Shown here one piece after another: positions 25,501-33,671 of a stretch of 64,000 nucleotides of DNA; position 1 is the stretch's first letter; every line of letters begins with the position of its first letter. A program made the position numbers and the translations under genes. This DNA comes from DASRSS01 sp963799045 (GTDB lineage: Bacteria > Actinomycetota > Actinomycetes > Mycobacteriales > Jatrophihabitantaceae). The DNA lies in assembly GCA_963799045.1 (NCBI GenBank), contig CAWCVN010000004.1, positions 434,001-498,000 of the forward strand. Reading direction: 5' to 3'. Below the pieces are notes generated by a model, which saw only the letters and a list, made by a program, of their open reading frames with translations, did no database searches and was not told the DNA's origin.

Positions 25501-26972
25501 CCGTCGACGAACGACTGCACGCGCTCCAGGCCGCTGGTGCCACGGGCGCCGAAGGCCTGGGCGGTGCCGACCAGGTTCAGCATCGCCGACGTCGCCTCGT
25601 CCATGTCCGGGGGCGACAGCACGAGGTAGCGACCCTTCGGCACCTCGGCGGCGTTGATCGTCGAGGCGTACACGCCGGTGTAGCAGATCGCCGACCGCAG
25701 CGCCGCGGCACCGGTGACGGCGGTGCCCTCCAACTGGTGGCGCACCGCAAGGCCCCAGGCGACGGCGAACAGCGTGCCCAGCGCGAAGTCCGCCGGCTGG
25801 CCGGACACGATGCGCGCGTCGCCGGTGTCCTGGTCGATGTCCACGGTCTGCAGGCTGTAGTACGCCCGCTTCGCGAAGCCGAGGTTGTAGTAGACGGTGT
25901 TGTCGCCGGGGCAGTAGCCGAACTCGATCATGCCGGCGGGCTCGCACGGCGGATGAGCCGCCTCGGCGATGGCGACGTCCGTCCACGGCAACCCGGCTCC
26001 CTCGGCCACGTGCTTCCAGAACACGTTGAGATCCGGCTGCAGGCCACCCCCGCCGCCGCTGCCGTCCTGGCTGGGCACCGTGGGGTCCAGCGCCTGGGCC
26101 AGCGACTCGTTGCCGCCCTGCTGGTAGTCCTGGTCGGAGACGTAGGCACGCTCGGTGAACTGCCGCTGGTAGTAGTTCGGGGAGAAGCAGAACGCCGGGC
26201 CCTTGGTGATGCCGTCCTGCAGCGCGCTGAGCCGGTCGAACGCATCGCCGTGCGAGACGTCCGCGCTCGAGCCGGGAACGGAGTCGCGCAGCAGGGTGTA
26301 GCCGTTGAGCACCTGGTCCAGCCGCTGCGGCGACACCCGGAAGTGCGGGGCATGGCCGTGCAGCGCCCACCCCAGGAACGCGCCCGCGGCGCAGTCGGCC
26401 TGGGACTCGGTGACGATCGTGGGCAGGCGCTTGTGCAGGATGCCGAGCCGGCTCTCCAGCGCGTGCCCGAACTCGTGCGCGAACACGGCCGCGACCAGCA
26501 CCGCGCCGTAGGTGTGCCCGAGCACGGCGAGCAGGTGGGTGCTCGAACGATCCCAGACGATCGAGTCGTCGAGGGGGCAGTAGAAGGCGTTGTCGACGAC
26601 CGTGTTGATCGCGTCCGCCGCCGCTCCGCGCAGGCAGGCCTCCTTGCTCTCCTGGCCGCCCAGCTCGCCCGCGGCCATGACCTGCGCGCCGTCGATCGAG
26701 TAGAAGCCGCCGGTGAGCGTCGGCAGCGGTCGCCCGCCGGAGATCGCCGGATAGTTCGCCGTCCAGTACCGGATCACATCGGCGAGCGCGTTCTGCGCGG
26801 TCGTGTCGAAGGCGCCGGTGGTGCCGCCGATGACGTCCAGGTGCGCGTCCGGCGCGGCGCCGAGCCGGCCGTGGCCGGCGACCGCGACCGAGCAGCCGGC
26901 CACCAGCGACGCGACGAGCGCGAGCAGCAGCGCCGCCCCGCGGGCCCGGCGCGGCGCCGACCGAGCTGCCAT
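25473..26972 (-). CDS. Neutral zinc metallopeptidase lipoprotein
   Basis: This is a 499-aa secreted lipoprotein. Residues 1-27 are a type II signal peptide with basic N-region and lipobox LVAGC. The zinc motif HEFGHALESR lies in VAAVFAHEFGHALESRLGIL, followed by a glutamate-bearing helix (TESQADCAAGAFLGWAL) supplying the third ligand, as in putative neutral zinc metallopeptidases. Downstream come paired cysteines and a Gly-rich loop. It should sit on the outer face of the membrane and cleave unknown proteins. An in-frame GTG at 27011 would add 13 residues; the ATG at 26972 gives the better signal peptide. The divergent neighbour is the PrmC-like gene. Confidence 0.8.
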   Translation of the reverse strand: MAARSAPRRARGAALLLALVASLVAGCSVAVAGHGRLGAAPDAHLDVIGGTTGAFDTTAQNALADVIRYWTANYPAISGGRPLPTLTGGFYSIDGAQVMAAGELGGQESKEACLRGAAADAINTVVDNAFYCPLDDSIVWDRSSTHLLAVLGHTYGAVLVAAVFAHEFGHALESRLGILHKRLPTIVTESQADCAAGAFLGWALHGHAPHFRVSPQRLDQVLNGYTLLRDSVPGSSADVSHGDAFDRLSALQDGITKGPAFCFSPNYYQRQFTERAYVSDQDYQQGGNESLAQALDPTVPSQDGSGGGGGLQPDLNVFWKHVAEGAGLPWTDVAIAEAAHPPCEPAGMIEFGYCPGDNTVYYNLGFAKRAYYSLQTVDIDQDTGDARIVSGQPADFALGTLFAVAWGLAVRHQLEGTAVTGAAALRSAICYTGVYASTINAAEVPKGRYLVLSPPDMDEATSAMLNLVGTAQAFGARGTSGLERVQSFVDGYSGGPGSC

Positions 26973-27074
26973 CCGCGGCGCCCGCTGCGGTGCCCTGTGC
27001 GCGCCGGCCACGGCGTGAGCGTAGCGCCTGAATCCGGTACGGCTTTCGGTGCAGGCCCGGTTACCGTGGGGCCG

Positions 27075-27875
27075 GTGCCCAGACCCGTGCCCCCACCCGC
27101 CGACGCCGCGCCGCGCGAGGAGCTCGTTGCCCGGCTGCGCGCCGCCGGCTGCGTGTTCGCCGAGGACGAGGCCGCGCTGCTCAGCTCGGCCGCCCGGAGT
27201 CCGGGCGAGCTGCGGCAACTCGTCGATGCCCGCGTGGCGGGACAGCCGCTGGAGTACCTGCTCGGCTGGGTGGACTTCGCCGGGCTGCGCATAGCCGTCG
27301 GGCCGGGCGTGTTCGTGCCGCGGCAGCGCACCGAGCTGCTGGTCGAGCGGGCGCTGCCGCTCGTCGGCGACGGGGGCACGGTCGTGGAGCTGTGCTGCGG
27401 GGCGGCCGCGGTGAGCGCGGCGCTGCTGGCGGCGCGCCCGGGCCTGCGGCTGTACGCGGCCGACATCGACGAGGTCGCCGTCCGCTGCGCCGCGGCGAAC
27501 CTCGGCGGCCGCGGGCGGGTCTACCGCGGCGACCTCTACGCACCGCTGCCCGGCGAGTTGCGCGGTGCGGTGGACGTCCTCGTCGTCAACGCGCCGTACG
27601 TGCCGAGCGAGGCGATCGCGACGATGCCGCCGGAGGCACGCCTGCACGAGCCCCTGACGGCGCTCGACGGCGGTGCGGACGGGCTGGACCTGCACCGGCG
27701 CATCGCGGCCGGGGCCGGCGAGTGGCTCGCGCCGGGCGGGCACCTGGTCATCGAGACCAGCCGCGGGCAGGCCTCGCGCACGGCCGGGCTGGCCGAGGCG
27801 GCGGGCCTGCGCGCTCAGGTGGTGCGCGACGAGCAGCGGGACGCGACCGCCGTCGTCGCCGTCCTCCCCCGCTGA
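27075..27875 (+). CDS. PrmC/HemK-related N5-glutamine methyltransferase-like protein
   Basis: This class I SAM-dependent methyltransferase of about 266 aa has a helical N-terminal domain (EELVARLRAAGCVFAEDEAALL, QPLEYLLGWVDFAGLRIAVGPGVFVPRQRTELL) and a Rossmann domain with VVELCCGAAAVSAAL (motif I). The PrmC catalytic NPPY is here NAPY (VLVVNAPYVPSEAI). This variant marks a known PrmC-related group of undefined substrate rather than the release-factor methylase itself. The start is uncertain among GTG 27066, 27075 and 27087. It is divergent from the metallopeptidase gene. The frame is intact. Confidence 0.8.
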   Translation: MPRPVPPPADAAPREELVARLRAAGCVFAEDEAALLSSAARSPGELRQLVDARVAGQPLEYLLGWVDFAGLRIAVGPGVFVPRQRTELLVERALPLVGDGGTVVELCCGAAAVSAALLAARPGLRLYAADIDEVAVRCAAANLGGRGRVYRGDLYAPLPGELRGAVDVLVVNAPYVPSEAIATMPPEARLHEPLTALDGGADGLDLHRRIAAGAGEWLAPGGHLVIETSRGQASRTAGLAEAAGLRAQVVRDEQRDATAVVAVLPR

Positions 27876-27915
27876 TCTCGGCGAATTCCGCCAGACTGGG
27901 CAGGTTCGGCCGAGG

Positions 27916-29019
27916 TCATCGGGGCAGGTCGACCAGTTCGGCCAGCCGCGCCCGGTGCCGGCCGGCGGTGCCGAGGCTGATCGAATCGGCCTTGGCACGC
28001 TTGAGGTACAGGTGCGCGGGGTGCTCCCAGGTGAAGCCGATGCCGCCGTGCAGCTGCACGCACTCCTCGGCCGCGCGGACGGCGACCGGCGCGCAGTAGG
28101 CCTGCGCGAGCGAGGCGGCCACCGCGGTGTCGGCGGCACCGGTCGCGAGGCAGGACACGGCGTAGCGGGCCACCGCACGGGCCTGCGTGAGCGCCGCCCA
28201 CTGGTCGGCGCAGCGGTGCTTGAGCGCCTGGAACGAGCCGACCGGACGCCCGAACTGGTAGCGGGCCCTGAGGTGGTCGACGGACAGCTCGAGGCAGCGC
28301 TGCGCCAGCCCGACCTGCTCGGCGGCGAGCAGCGCCGCTCCGGCCGTGAGCGCGGCGTCGATCGCACCCGTCGCCGCCGCGCCGGTCGCGAGGACGGTGC
28401 CGGGCGTGCCGTCGAAGCTCAGGTCGGCCAGCGGCCGGGTGAGGTCGAGCGAGACGACCGGCGTCGCGGCGGCCGGTTGCGACGCCACCAGCACGGGCCC
28501 GGCGTCGCTCAGCGCGGGAACCAGCCACACGTCGGCGGCCCGGGCGTCGGCCACGCCGCGCACGGCGCCGTGCAGCGCCGAACCGTCGAAGCGGACCGTG
28601 GCGGGGAACGGCTCGCCGGTGCAGGCCGCGAGATCGACCGCGAGCGCCCCGGTGGTGGTGCCCGCCGCCAGCGCGGTGATCAGCTCGTCCGCTCCGGCGT
28701 GCAGGGCCGCCGCCGTGGCCAGCACCGCGCTGCCCAGGAACGGGGTGCCGGCGACGGCGCGGCCGAGCTCCTCGGCGACGACCGCGGCCTCGCGCCACGA
28801 GGCCCCTCCGCCACCGTGCGTCTCGGGCACCGCCAGCCCCGCGGCGCCGAAGTCGACGGCCAGCGCCCGCCACAGCGCCGGGTCGTACGGCTCGCCGGTC
28901 TCGGTGCGGGCCAGCACGGCCGACCACGGCGCGCGGTCGGCGAGCAGGTCCCGCACGCTGGCGCGCAGCTGCTCGTCGACGTCGGAGTACAGCAGGTCCA
29001 CGTTCGCGGGCGCGCTCAT
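27916..29019 (-). CDS. Acyl-CoA dehydrogenase (FadE-type), smaller subunit
   Basis: This intact 367-aa acyl-CoA dehydrogenase fold protein has N-terminal helical DVDEQLRASVRDLLADRA, WRALAVDFGAAGLAVPE, and C-terminal RYQFGRPVGSFQALKHRCAD and CVQLHGGIGFTWEHPAHLYLKRA. The ATG at 29019 has GGAGG ten bases upstream. The middle beta domain is shorter and less FAD-like than in the partner gene next door, as in the paired FadE proteins of mycobacteria that form alpha2-beta2 heterotetramers. It probably acts with the frame-broken dehydrogenase at 29126-30335. Electrons would go to ETF and then EtfD. The substrate is unknown. Confidence 0.88.
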   Translation of the reverse strand: MSAPANVDLLYSDVDEQLRASVRDLLADRAPWSAVLARTETGEPYDPALWRALAVDFGAAGLAVPETHGGGGASWREAAVVAEELGRAVAGTPFLGSAVLATAAALHAGADELITALAAGTTTGALAVDLAACTGEPFPATVRFDGSALHGAVRGVADARAADVWLVPALSDAGPVLVASQPAAATPVVSLDLTRPLADLSFDGTPGTVLATGAAATGAIDAALTAGAALLAAEQVGLAQRCLELSVDHLRARYQFGRPVGSFQALKHRCADQWAALTQARAVARYAVSCLATGAADTAVAASLAQAYCAPVAVRAAEECVQLHGGIGFTWEHPAHLYLKRAKADSISLGTAGRHRARLAELVDLPR

Positions 29020-29036
29020 CACCCGAACACCTCCGC

Positions 29037-29104
29037 CGAGTGGTGCGTTCGGGTACCGAGTGGCGCGATATATCGCGCCACTCGAGGGGTTAAGGCACCA
29101 CTCG
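29037..29104. repeat. Nested double palindrome between the two acyl-CoA dehydrogenase genes
   Basis: A perfect 28-base palindrome (29057-29084; half site CGAGTGGCGCGATA) is centred inside a second perfect inverted repeat, CGAGTGGTGC (29037-29046) and GCACCACTCG (29095-29104), with 10-base spacers on both sides. Inner and outer arms share CGAGTGG. It fills most of the 106-base gap. The symmetry suggests a mobile REP/BIME-like element or a strong structured RNA. Confidence 0.75.
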
Positions 29105-29125
29105 CGGTGAATTTGCGCGGGACGG

Positions 29126-30335
29126 TCATCGGGGCAGGTCCTTCCACGGGACGTCCTTGTCGACGCGCGGCTTCGCCGGGAAGGCCCAGCACCCGCTCGG
29201 CGATGATGTTGCGCAGGATCTCCGAGGTCCCGCCCTCGATCGAGTTGCCCTTCGCCCGCAGGTACCGGTACCCGCCGGAACGGCCGAGGAAGTCCACGAC
29301 CGCCGGCCGGTCGGTCTGCCAGGTCTCGCTCGACCAGCCACGGGGGTCCTCGTAGCGCAGCCCGTCGGCGCCGAGCAGCTCCAGTTCGAACCCCGAGACC
29401 TCCTGGTTCAGCCGCGCGTAGGACAGCTTCGCCGCCGAACCCTCCGGGCCGGGGGCGCCGGCGGCCAGCTGCTGGCGCAGCAGCACCCCGGTCAGGCGCA
29501 GCGCTTCGGCATCGACCCACAGCCGCATCAGCTCGTCGTGCGCGGCCGCCGTCCGCAGTTCCGGCCGGGACCGCCACGCGGCGCACACCGCGGCGATCGT
29601 GCCGGACTCGCGCGGAACGGCTCCGCCGCCGATCGCGACCCGCTCGTTCATCAGTGTTGTCTGCGCGACCCGCCAGCCGTTGCCCGACCTCGCCCAGCCG
29701 GTGCGCGTCGGGGATGCGGACGTCGGTGAGGAACACCTCGTTGAACTCGGCCTCGCCGGTGAGCTGTCGCAGCGGCCGGACCTGCACGCCGGGGTCGGTC
29801 ATGTCGCACACGAAGTAGGTCATGCCCGCGTGCTTGGGGACGTCCGGGTCGGTGCGGGTCGACCAGGATGCCCCAGCGCGCCTCGTGCGCCATGGACGTC
29901 CACACCTTCTGCCCGTTGACGACCCACTCCGTCGCCGTCCGCGACCGCGCGGGTGCCCAGCGCGGCGAGGTCGGAGCCGGCGCCGGGCTCGCTGAACAGC
30001 TGGCACCAGACCTCCTCGCCGGTCCACAGCGGGCGCAGCCAGCGCTGCCGCTGCTCGTCGGTGCCGTGGACCAGGATCGTCGGCGCGGCCATGCCCAGGC
30101 CGATTCCGATCCGGCGCGGGTTGTTGTCCGGAGCACCGGCCGCCGCGAGCGCCTCATCGACCACGGCCTGCAGCTCGCGCGGCGCGCCCAGCCCGCCGAG
30201 ACCGACCGGGTAGTGCACCCAGGCCAGCCCCGCGTCGAAGCGGGCACGCAGGAACTCCAGCCGGTCGCCGCCGGGGTCGTGCTCGGCGAGCAGCGCGGCG
30301 ACGCGCGCGCGCAGGTCCTCGGGTGTGGGGGTCAC
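29126..30335 (-). pseudogene. Acyl-CoA dehydrogenase (FadE-type), larger subunit, frame-broken
   Basis: The GTG at 30335 has AAGGAG about nine bases upstream and opens MTPTPEDLRARVAALLAEHD. Pieces continue GLAWVHYPVGLGGLGAPRE, the FAD-binding CQLFSEPGAGSDLAALGTRAV, EWVVNGQKVWTSMAHEARWGI, HAGMTYFVCDMTDPGVQVRPL, and the C-terminal FAD/tetramer motif EGGTSEILRNIIAERVLG, ending RVDKDVPWKDLPR. At least four single-base shifts separate them. Expected length is about 402 aa. It is transcribed ahead of the smaller dehydrogenase and probably forms a heteromer with it. Promoter control is probably by the palindrome at 30378-30395, shared with the divergent ligase. Confidence 0.85.
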
Positions 30336-30377
30336 GTCGGGACACTCCTTCACTAGCCTGGCCGTGCGCGTTACGGT

Positions 30378-30395
30378 ACCGACCAACCGGTCGGT
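30378..30395. promoter_or_regulatory. TetR-type operator in the divergent fadE/fadD promoter
   Basis: The arms ACCGACC (30378-30384) and GGTCGGT (30389-30395) are perfect inverted repeats around AACC. The site lies between the acyl-CoA dehydrogenase start (30335) and the acyl-CoA ligase start (30416), so one repressor could control both. Palindromes of the form ACCGACC-GGTCGGT are common TetR-family operators in fatty-acid genes of actinobacteria. No TetR gene is adjacent. Confidence 0.6.
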
Positions 30396-30415
30396 CTAGC
30401 GAGAGGTGGCGTCAG

Positions 30416-32061
30416 TTGATCACGAGCACCATGCAGGACGACTTCCCGTTGACGATTCACCTGCTGCTCGAGCACGGCCGCCGCGTGTACGGACACAGCG
30501 AGGTGGTGACCTGGCAGGGCGACGGTGCGCGGCGCGCGAGCTATCGCCGAGGTCGCCGAGAACGCCGAGCGGCTGGCCGCCGCGCTGACCAAACTCGGGG
30601 TCGGGACCGGCGACCGGGTGGCGACGCTGTGCTGGAACAACCAGGAGCACCTCGAGGCGTACTACGCGGTGCCCTGCATGGGAGCCGTACTGCACACGCT
30701 CAACCTGCGGCTGCCCGGCGCCCAGCTGGTGCACATCGTCAACCACGCCGAGGACAAGGTCGCTGATCGTCGACGCGACGCTGCTGCCGATCCTCGCGCC
30801 CGATCGCCGACCAGCTGAGCACCGTGGAGGCGTTCGTCGTCGTCGGCGAGGGCGACGTTTCGGCGCTCGGCCCGCGCCCGGTGCACTCCTACGCCGACCT
30901 GCTGGCCGGCGAACAGCCCGGCTTCGCCTGGCCGGCGGTCGACGAGCGAGCGCCGGCGTCGATGTGTTACACGAGCGGCACGACCGGTGACCCGAAGGGC
31001 GTCGTCTACTCGCACCGGTCGACCGTGCCTGCACGCGATGGCGACGCAACGCCGCCAACGTCACGGCCGCGACCGAGTGCGACCGCATCCTGACCTTCGT
31101 GCCGATGTTCCACGTCAACGCGTGGGGCATCCCGTTCGCGGCCTTCTTCTCCGGCGCCGACGCTGCACATGCCCGGGCCGCACATGACTCCCGAGGGCAT
31201 CTGCGCGTTCATCCGGGCCGAGCGGTCGACGCTCGCCTCGGCCGTCCCCACCATCTGGGCGGGCATCCTCGCGTTACGGCAACGACCACGACATCGACCT
31301 GTCCTCGCTGCGCATGGGCACCTCCGGCGGCGCCGCGATGCCGCGCGTCGCTGATGGAGGCCTTCCAGTCGAAGTACGGCGTGCGGATCATCCAGGGGTG
31401 GGGCATGACCGAGACCTCGCCGGTCGGCGGCATGGCGCACCCGCCCGTCGGCGTCACCGAGGGCACGCCGGAGGAGATCGACTGGCGGACGAAGTCCGGC
31501 CGGCTGATCGGCGGCGTGCAGATGCGCATCGTCGACGACGCGGGTAACGAGCTGCCCTGGGACGGCGAGGCGGTCGGTGAGATCGAGGTGCGCGGGCCGT
31601 GGATCACCGCCTCGTACTACCGCGACGCGACGTCCCCGAGAAGTTCGACGACGGCTGGCTGCGCACGGGGGACATCGGCACCATCGACGACCGGCGGCTA
31701 CTTCCAGATCACCGACCGCAGCAAGGACGTGATCAAGTCCGGCGGGGAGTGGATCAGCTCGGTCGAGCTGGAGAACCTGCTGGCCGCCGCGCCCGGCGTC
31801 GCCGAGGTGGCCGTCATCGGGATTCCCGACGAGAAGTGGACCGAGCGCCCCCTGGCGTGCGTAGTCGTGGAGGAGGGCAAGACCGTCACCCCCGGCGACC
31901 TCGCCGCGTTCCTGACCGGCAAGGTCGCCAGCTGGCAGGTGCCGGAGAACTGGACGTTCGTCGACGAGGTGCCCAAGACCTCGGTCGGCAAGTTCGACAA
32001 GAAGGTGCTGCGCGCCGAGCACGCCGCAGGGAGGCTGTCGGTCGAGCGCTCCCGGGACTGA
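30416..32061 (+). pseudogene. Long-chain fatty-acid-CoA ligase (FadD-type), frame-broken
   Basis: Pieces read STMQDDFPLTIHLLLEHGRRVYGHSEVVTW, RVATLCWNNQEHLEAYYAVPCMG, the AMP-binding P-loop MCYTSGTTGDPKGVVYSHRS, FVPMFHVNAWGIPF, GWGMTETSPVGGMAHPP, and the C-terminal DRSKDVIKSGGEWISSVELEN with PKTSVGKFDKKVLR carrying the adenylation lysine. At least eight indels, nearly all one extra C or G, interrupt it between 30540 and 31695. A TTG at 30416 is the likely start because GAGAGGTGG precedes it at the right distance. The enzyme activates fatty or steroid-derived acids as CoA esters, feeding the divergent dehydrogenases. Confidence 0.85.
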
Positions 32062-33306
32062 TCACCGGACGGAGCGGATGCGGTAGACCATCAGCGCACC
32101 GAGCACGGTGGTCACCCCGGAGATCGCGAACAGCACCGGGTAGCCGCCCAGCGAACCGATGATGAGGCTGGCGCCGAGCGGCGCGAGCGCCTGCGGCCCG
32201 ACGGAGCCGACGTTCATGATGCCCAGGTCCTTCGCGCGGTCCATCGCGTCCGGCAGCACCGCGGTGACCAGTGCCTGGTCGACGGACATGTACGCGCCGT
32301 AGCCCGCGCCGAGGAACCCGGCGGCCACGATCGCCACACCGAAGCTGGGGAAGAACGTGAGCAGGAACGAGGCGATCGCCTGCAGGAAGGCGGCGACGGC
32401 GACATACACGCGCCGCCGCCCGCTGCGGTCGGACGAAAGCCCGCCCAGCACGGTCGCGGCGAGCGTGAACACCAGGTAGACGAGCGTGAGCATGAGCAGC
32501 CCGGTGTCCGGGTTGGCGAGCTTCAGGTCGTCCTGCAGGAAGTACAGCAGGTAGGTCGTGCCGAAGGCGTTGCCGAGGTTGACGAACAGCCGTCCGCCGA
32601 AGGCCCAGCTGAAGTCGGGGCTCTCCCGCGGGTCGAAGCGCAGGCTGTCCAGGACCGAGGCCAACGACAGCGGCAGGGACTCGGCGCCGGTGGTCACGTC
32701 CTGGTAGCGGACGACGAACGGTGCCGCCGCGAGCAGCAGCGCGGCCGCGAGCAGCCCGTAGCCCCAGACCCCGTTGTTGTTCAGGGCCGTCAGCGCGCCG
32801 ACGCCGACGAGGATGCCGATCGCCTGCGGGCCGTAGATCGCGGCCGAGATCGCGCCGCGCTGCTCGTCGGGCACCTCGTCGGCGATAGCCGCGGTGGCCC
32901 CGGCGGTGGCGGCGTTCAGACCGAGGGTGGCCAGCAGCCACGCCAGCCCGACGGTCCACCAGGAATTCTGCGTGCCGGTCAGCAGCAACCCGCCCGCGAA
33001 CACCACCGTTCCGCCGGCCATCCACACCCGACGGCGGCCGAAGCGCGAGCGGCTGCGGTCGCACAGCGCACCGAACAGCGGCAGCGTGAGCACGGCGGCG
33101 ATGCCGGTCAGCCCGCTGACCAGCCCGAAGTCGCGGACCTTGTGCGCGTGGTCGAGGGCGTCGAACTGGTTCGGCAGCACCAGCTGGACGGGGCCGAGGT
33201 AGGCCATCCAGAAGCCGAACCACAGCAGCCCGAACCGCACGCTCCAGCTGCGCGGGACGCGGACGGTCGGATCGGCGAGGTGCTTGCGGTAGGTCGTGCC
33301 GCTCAT
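32062..33306 (-). CDS. MFS transporter
   Basis: This intact 414-aa protein has twelve predicted membrane helices. The loop between helices 2 and 3 reads GALCDRSRSRFGRRRVWM and the matching loop of the second half is GGLSSDRSGRRRVYV, both versions of the MFS loop motif. The early RFGLLWFGFWMAYLGPVQLVLPNQ and the FDALDHAHKVRDFGLVSG loop resemble sugar or glycoside-cation symporter-like members, but the substrate is not readable. The ATG at 33306 (MSGTTYRKHLADPTV) is chosen; longer frames start inside glnB. It lies 25 bases after glnB, in place of the glnD often found there. Confidence 0.8.
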   Translation of the reverse strand: MSGTTYRKHLADPTVRVPRSWSVRFGLLWFGFWMAYLGPVQLVLPNQFDALDHAHKVRDFGLVSGLTGIAAVLTLPLFGALCDRSRSRFGRRRVWMAGGTVVFAGGLLLTGTQNSWWTVGLAWLLATLGLNAATAGATAAIADEVPDEQRGAISAAIYGPQAIGILVGVGALTALNNNGVWGYGLLAAALLLAAAPFVVRYQDVTTGAESLPLSLASVLDSLRFDPRESPDFSWAFGGRLFVNLGNAFGTTYLLYFLQDDLKLANPDTGLLMLTLVYLVFTLAATVLGGLSSDRSGRRRVYVAVAAFLQAIASFLLTFFPSFGVAIVAAGFLGAGYGAYMSVDQALVTAVLPDAMDRAKDLGIMNVGSVGPQALAPLGASLIIGSLGGYPVLFAISGVTTVLGALMVYRIRSVR

Positions 33307-33331
33307 CGTCGGATGATCCTCGCGGTGGGTG

Positions 33332-33670
33332 TCAGAGCGCATCGGCCCCGCGCTCGCCGGTGCGCACGCGCACGAGCGCACCCACCGGCGTGACCCAGAT
33401 CTTGCCGTCGCCGATCGACCCGGTGCGCGCCGCGGTGACGAGCGCGTCGATCACCGGATCGACCTGCGCGTCGTCGATGACGAGGTCGATGCGCAGCTTC
33501 GGGTTGAAGCTGACCTGGTACTCCGCGCCGCGGTAGATCTCGGTGTGCCCCTTCTGCCGTCCGAAGCCGGAGACCTCGGTAACGGTCATGCCGAACACGC
33601 CGAGCTGCTCGAGGGCGGGTCGGACGTTGTCGAGCATGAACGGCTTGATGATCGCGGTGACCAACTGCAT
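33332..33670 (-). CDS. glnB: Nitrogen regulatory protein PII
   Basis: This 112-aa PII protein has MQLVTAIIKPFMLDNVRPAL, the T-loop with Tyr51 (GHTEIYRGAEYQVSFNPK), and the C-terminal signature TGSIGDGKIWVTPV. PII binds ATP/ADP and 2-oxoglutarate and plugs AmtB under nitrogen excess; in actinobacteria Tyr51 is adenylylated by GlnD. The gene follows amtB with one base between stop and start, the universal amtB-glnK arrangement, so GlnK would be an equally fair name. No glnD is in the window. Confidence 0.95.
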   Translation of the reverse strand: MQLVTAIIKPFMLDNVRPALEQLGVFGMTVTEVSGFGRQKGHTEIYRGAEYQVSFNPKLRIDLVIDDAQVDPVIDALVTAARTGSIGDGKIWVTPVGALVRVRTGERGADAL

Positions 33671-33671
33671 G

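Noticed and set aside
29037..29104. Peptide SGAIYRATR encoded by the double palindrome
   Set aside because: The nine residues appear in several frames only because the palindrome reads the same on both strands. No gene encloses it.
30416..31700. Programmed ribosomal frameshifting as the reason for frame changes in fadD and other genes
   Set aside because: There are up to eight breaks in one gene, no slippery heptamers recur, and enzymes of these families do not use frameshifting. Sequence error fits better.
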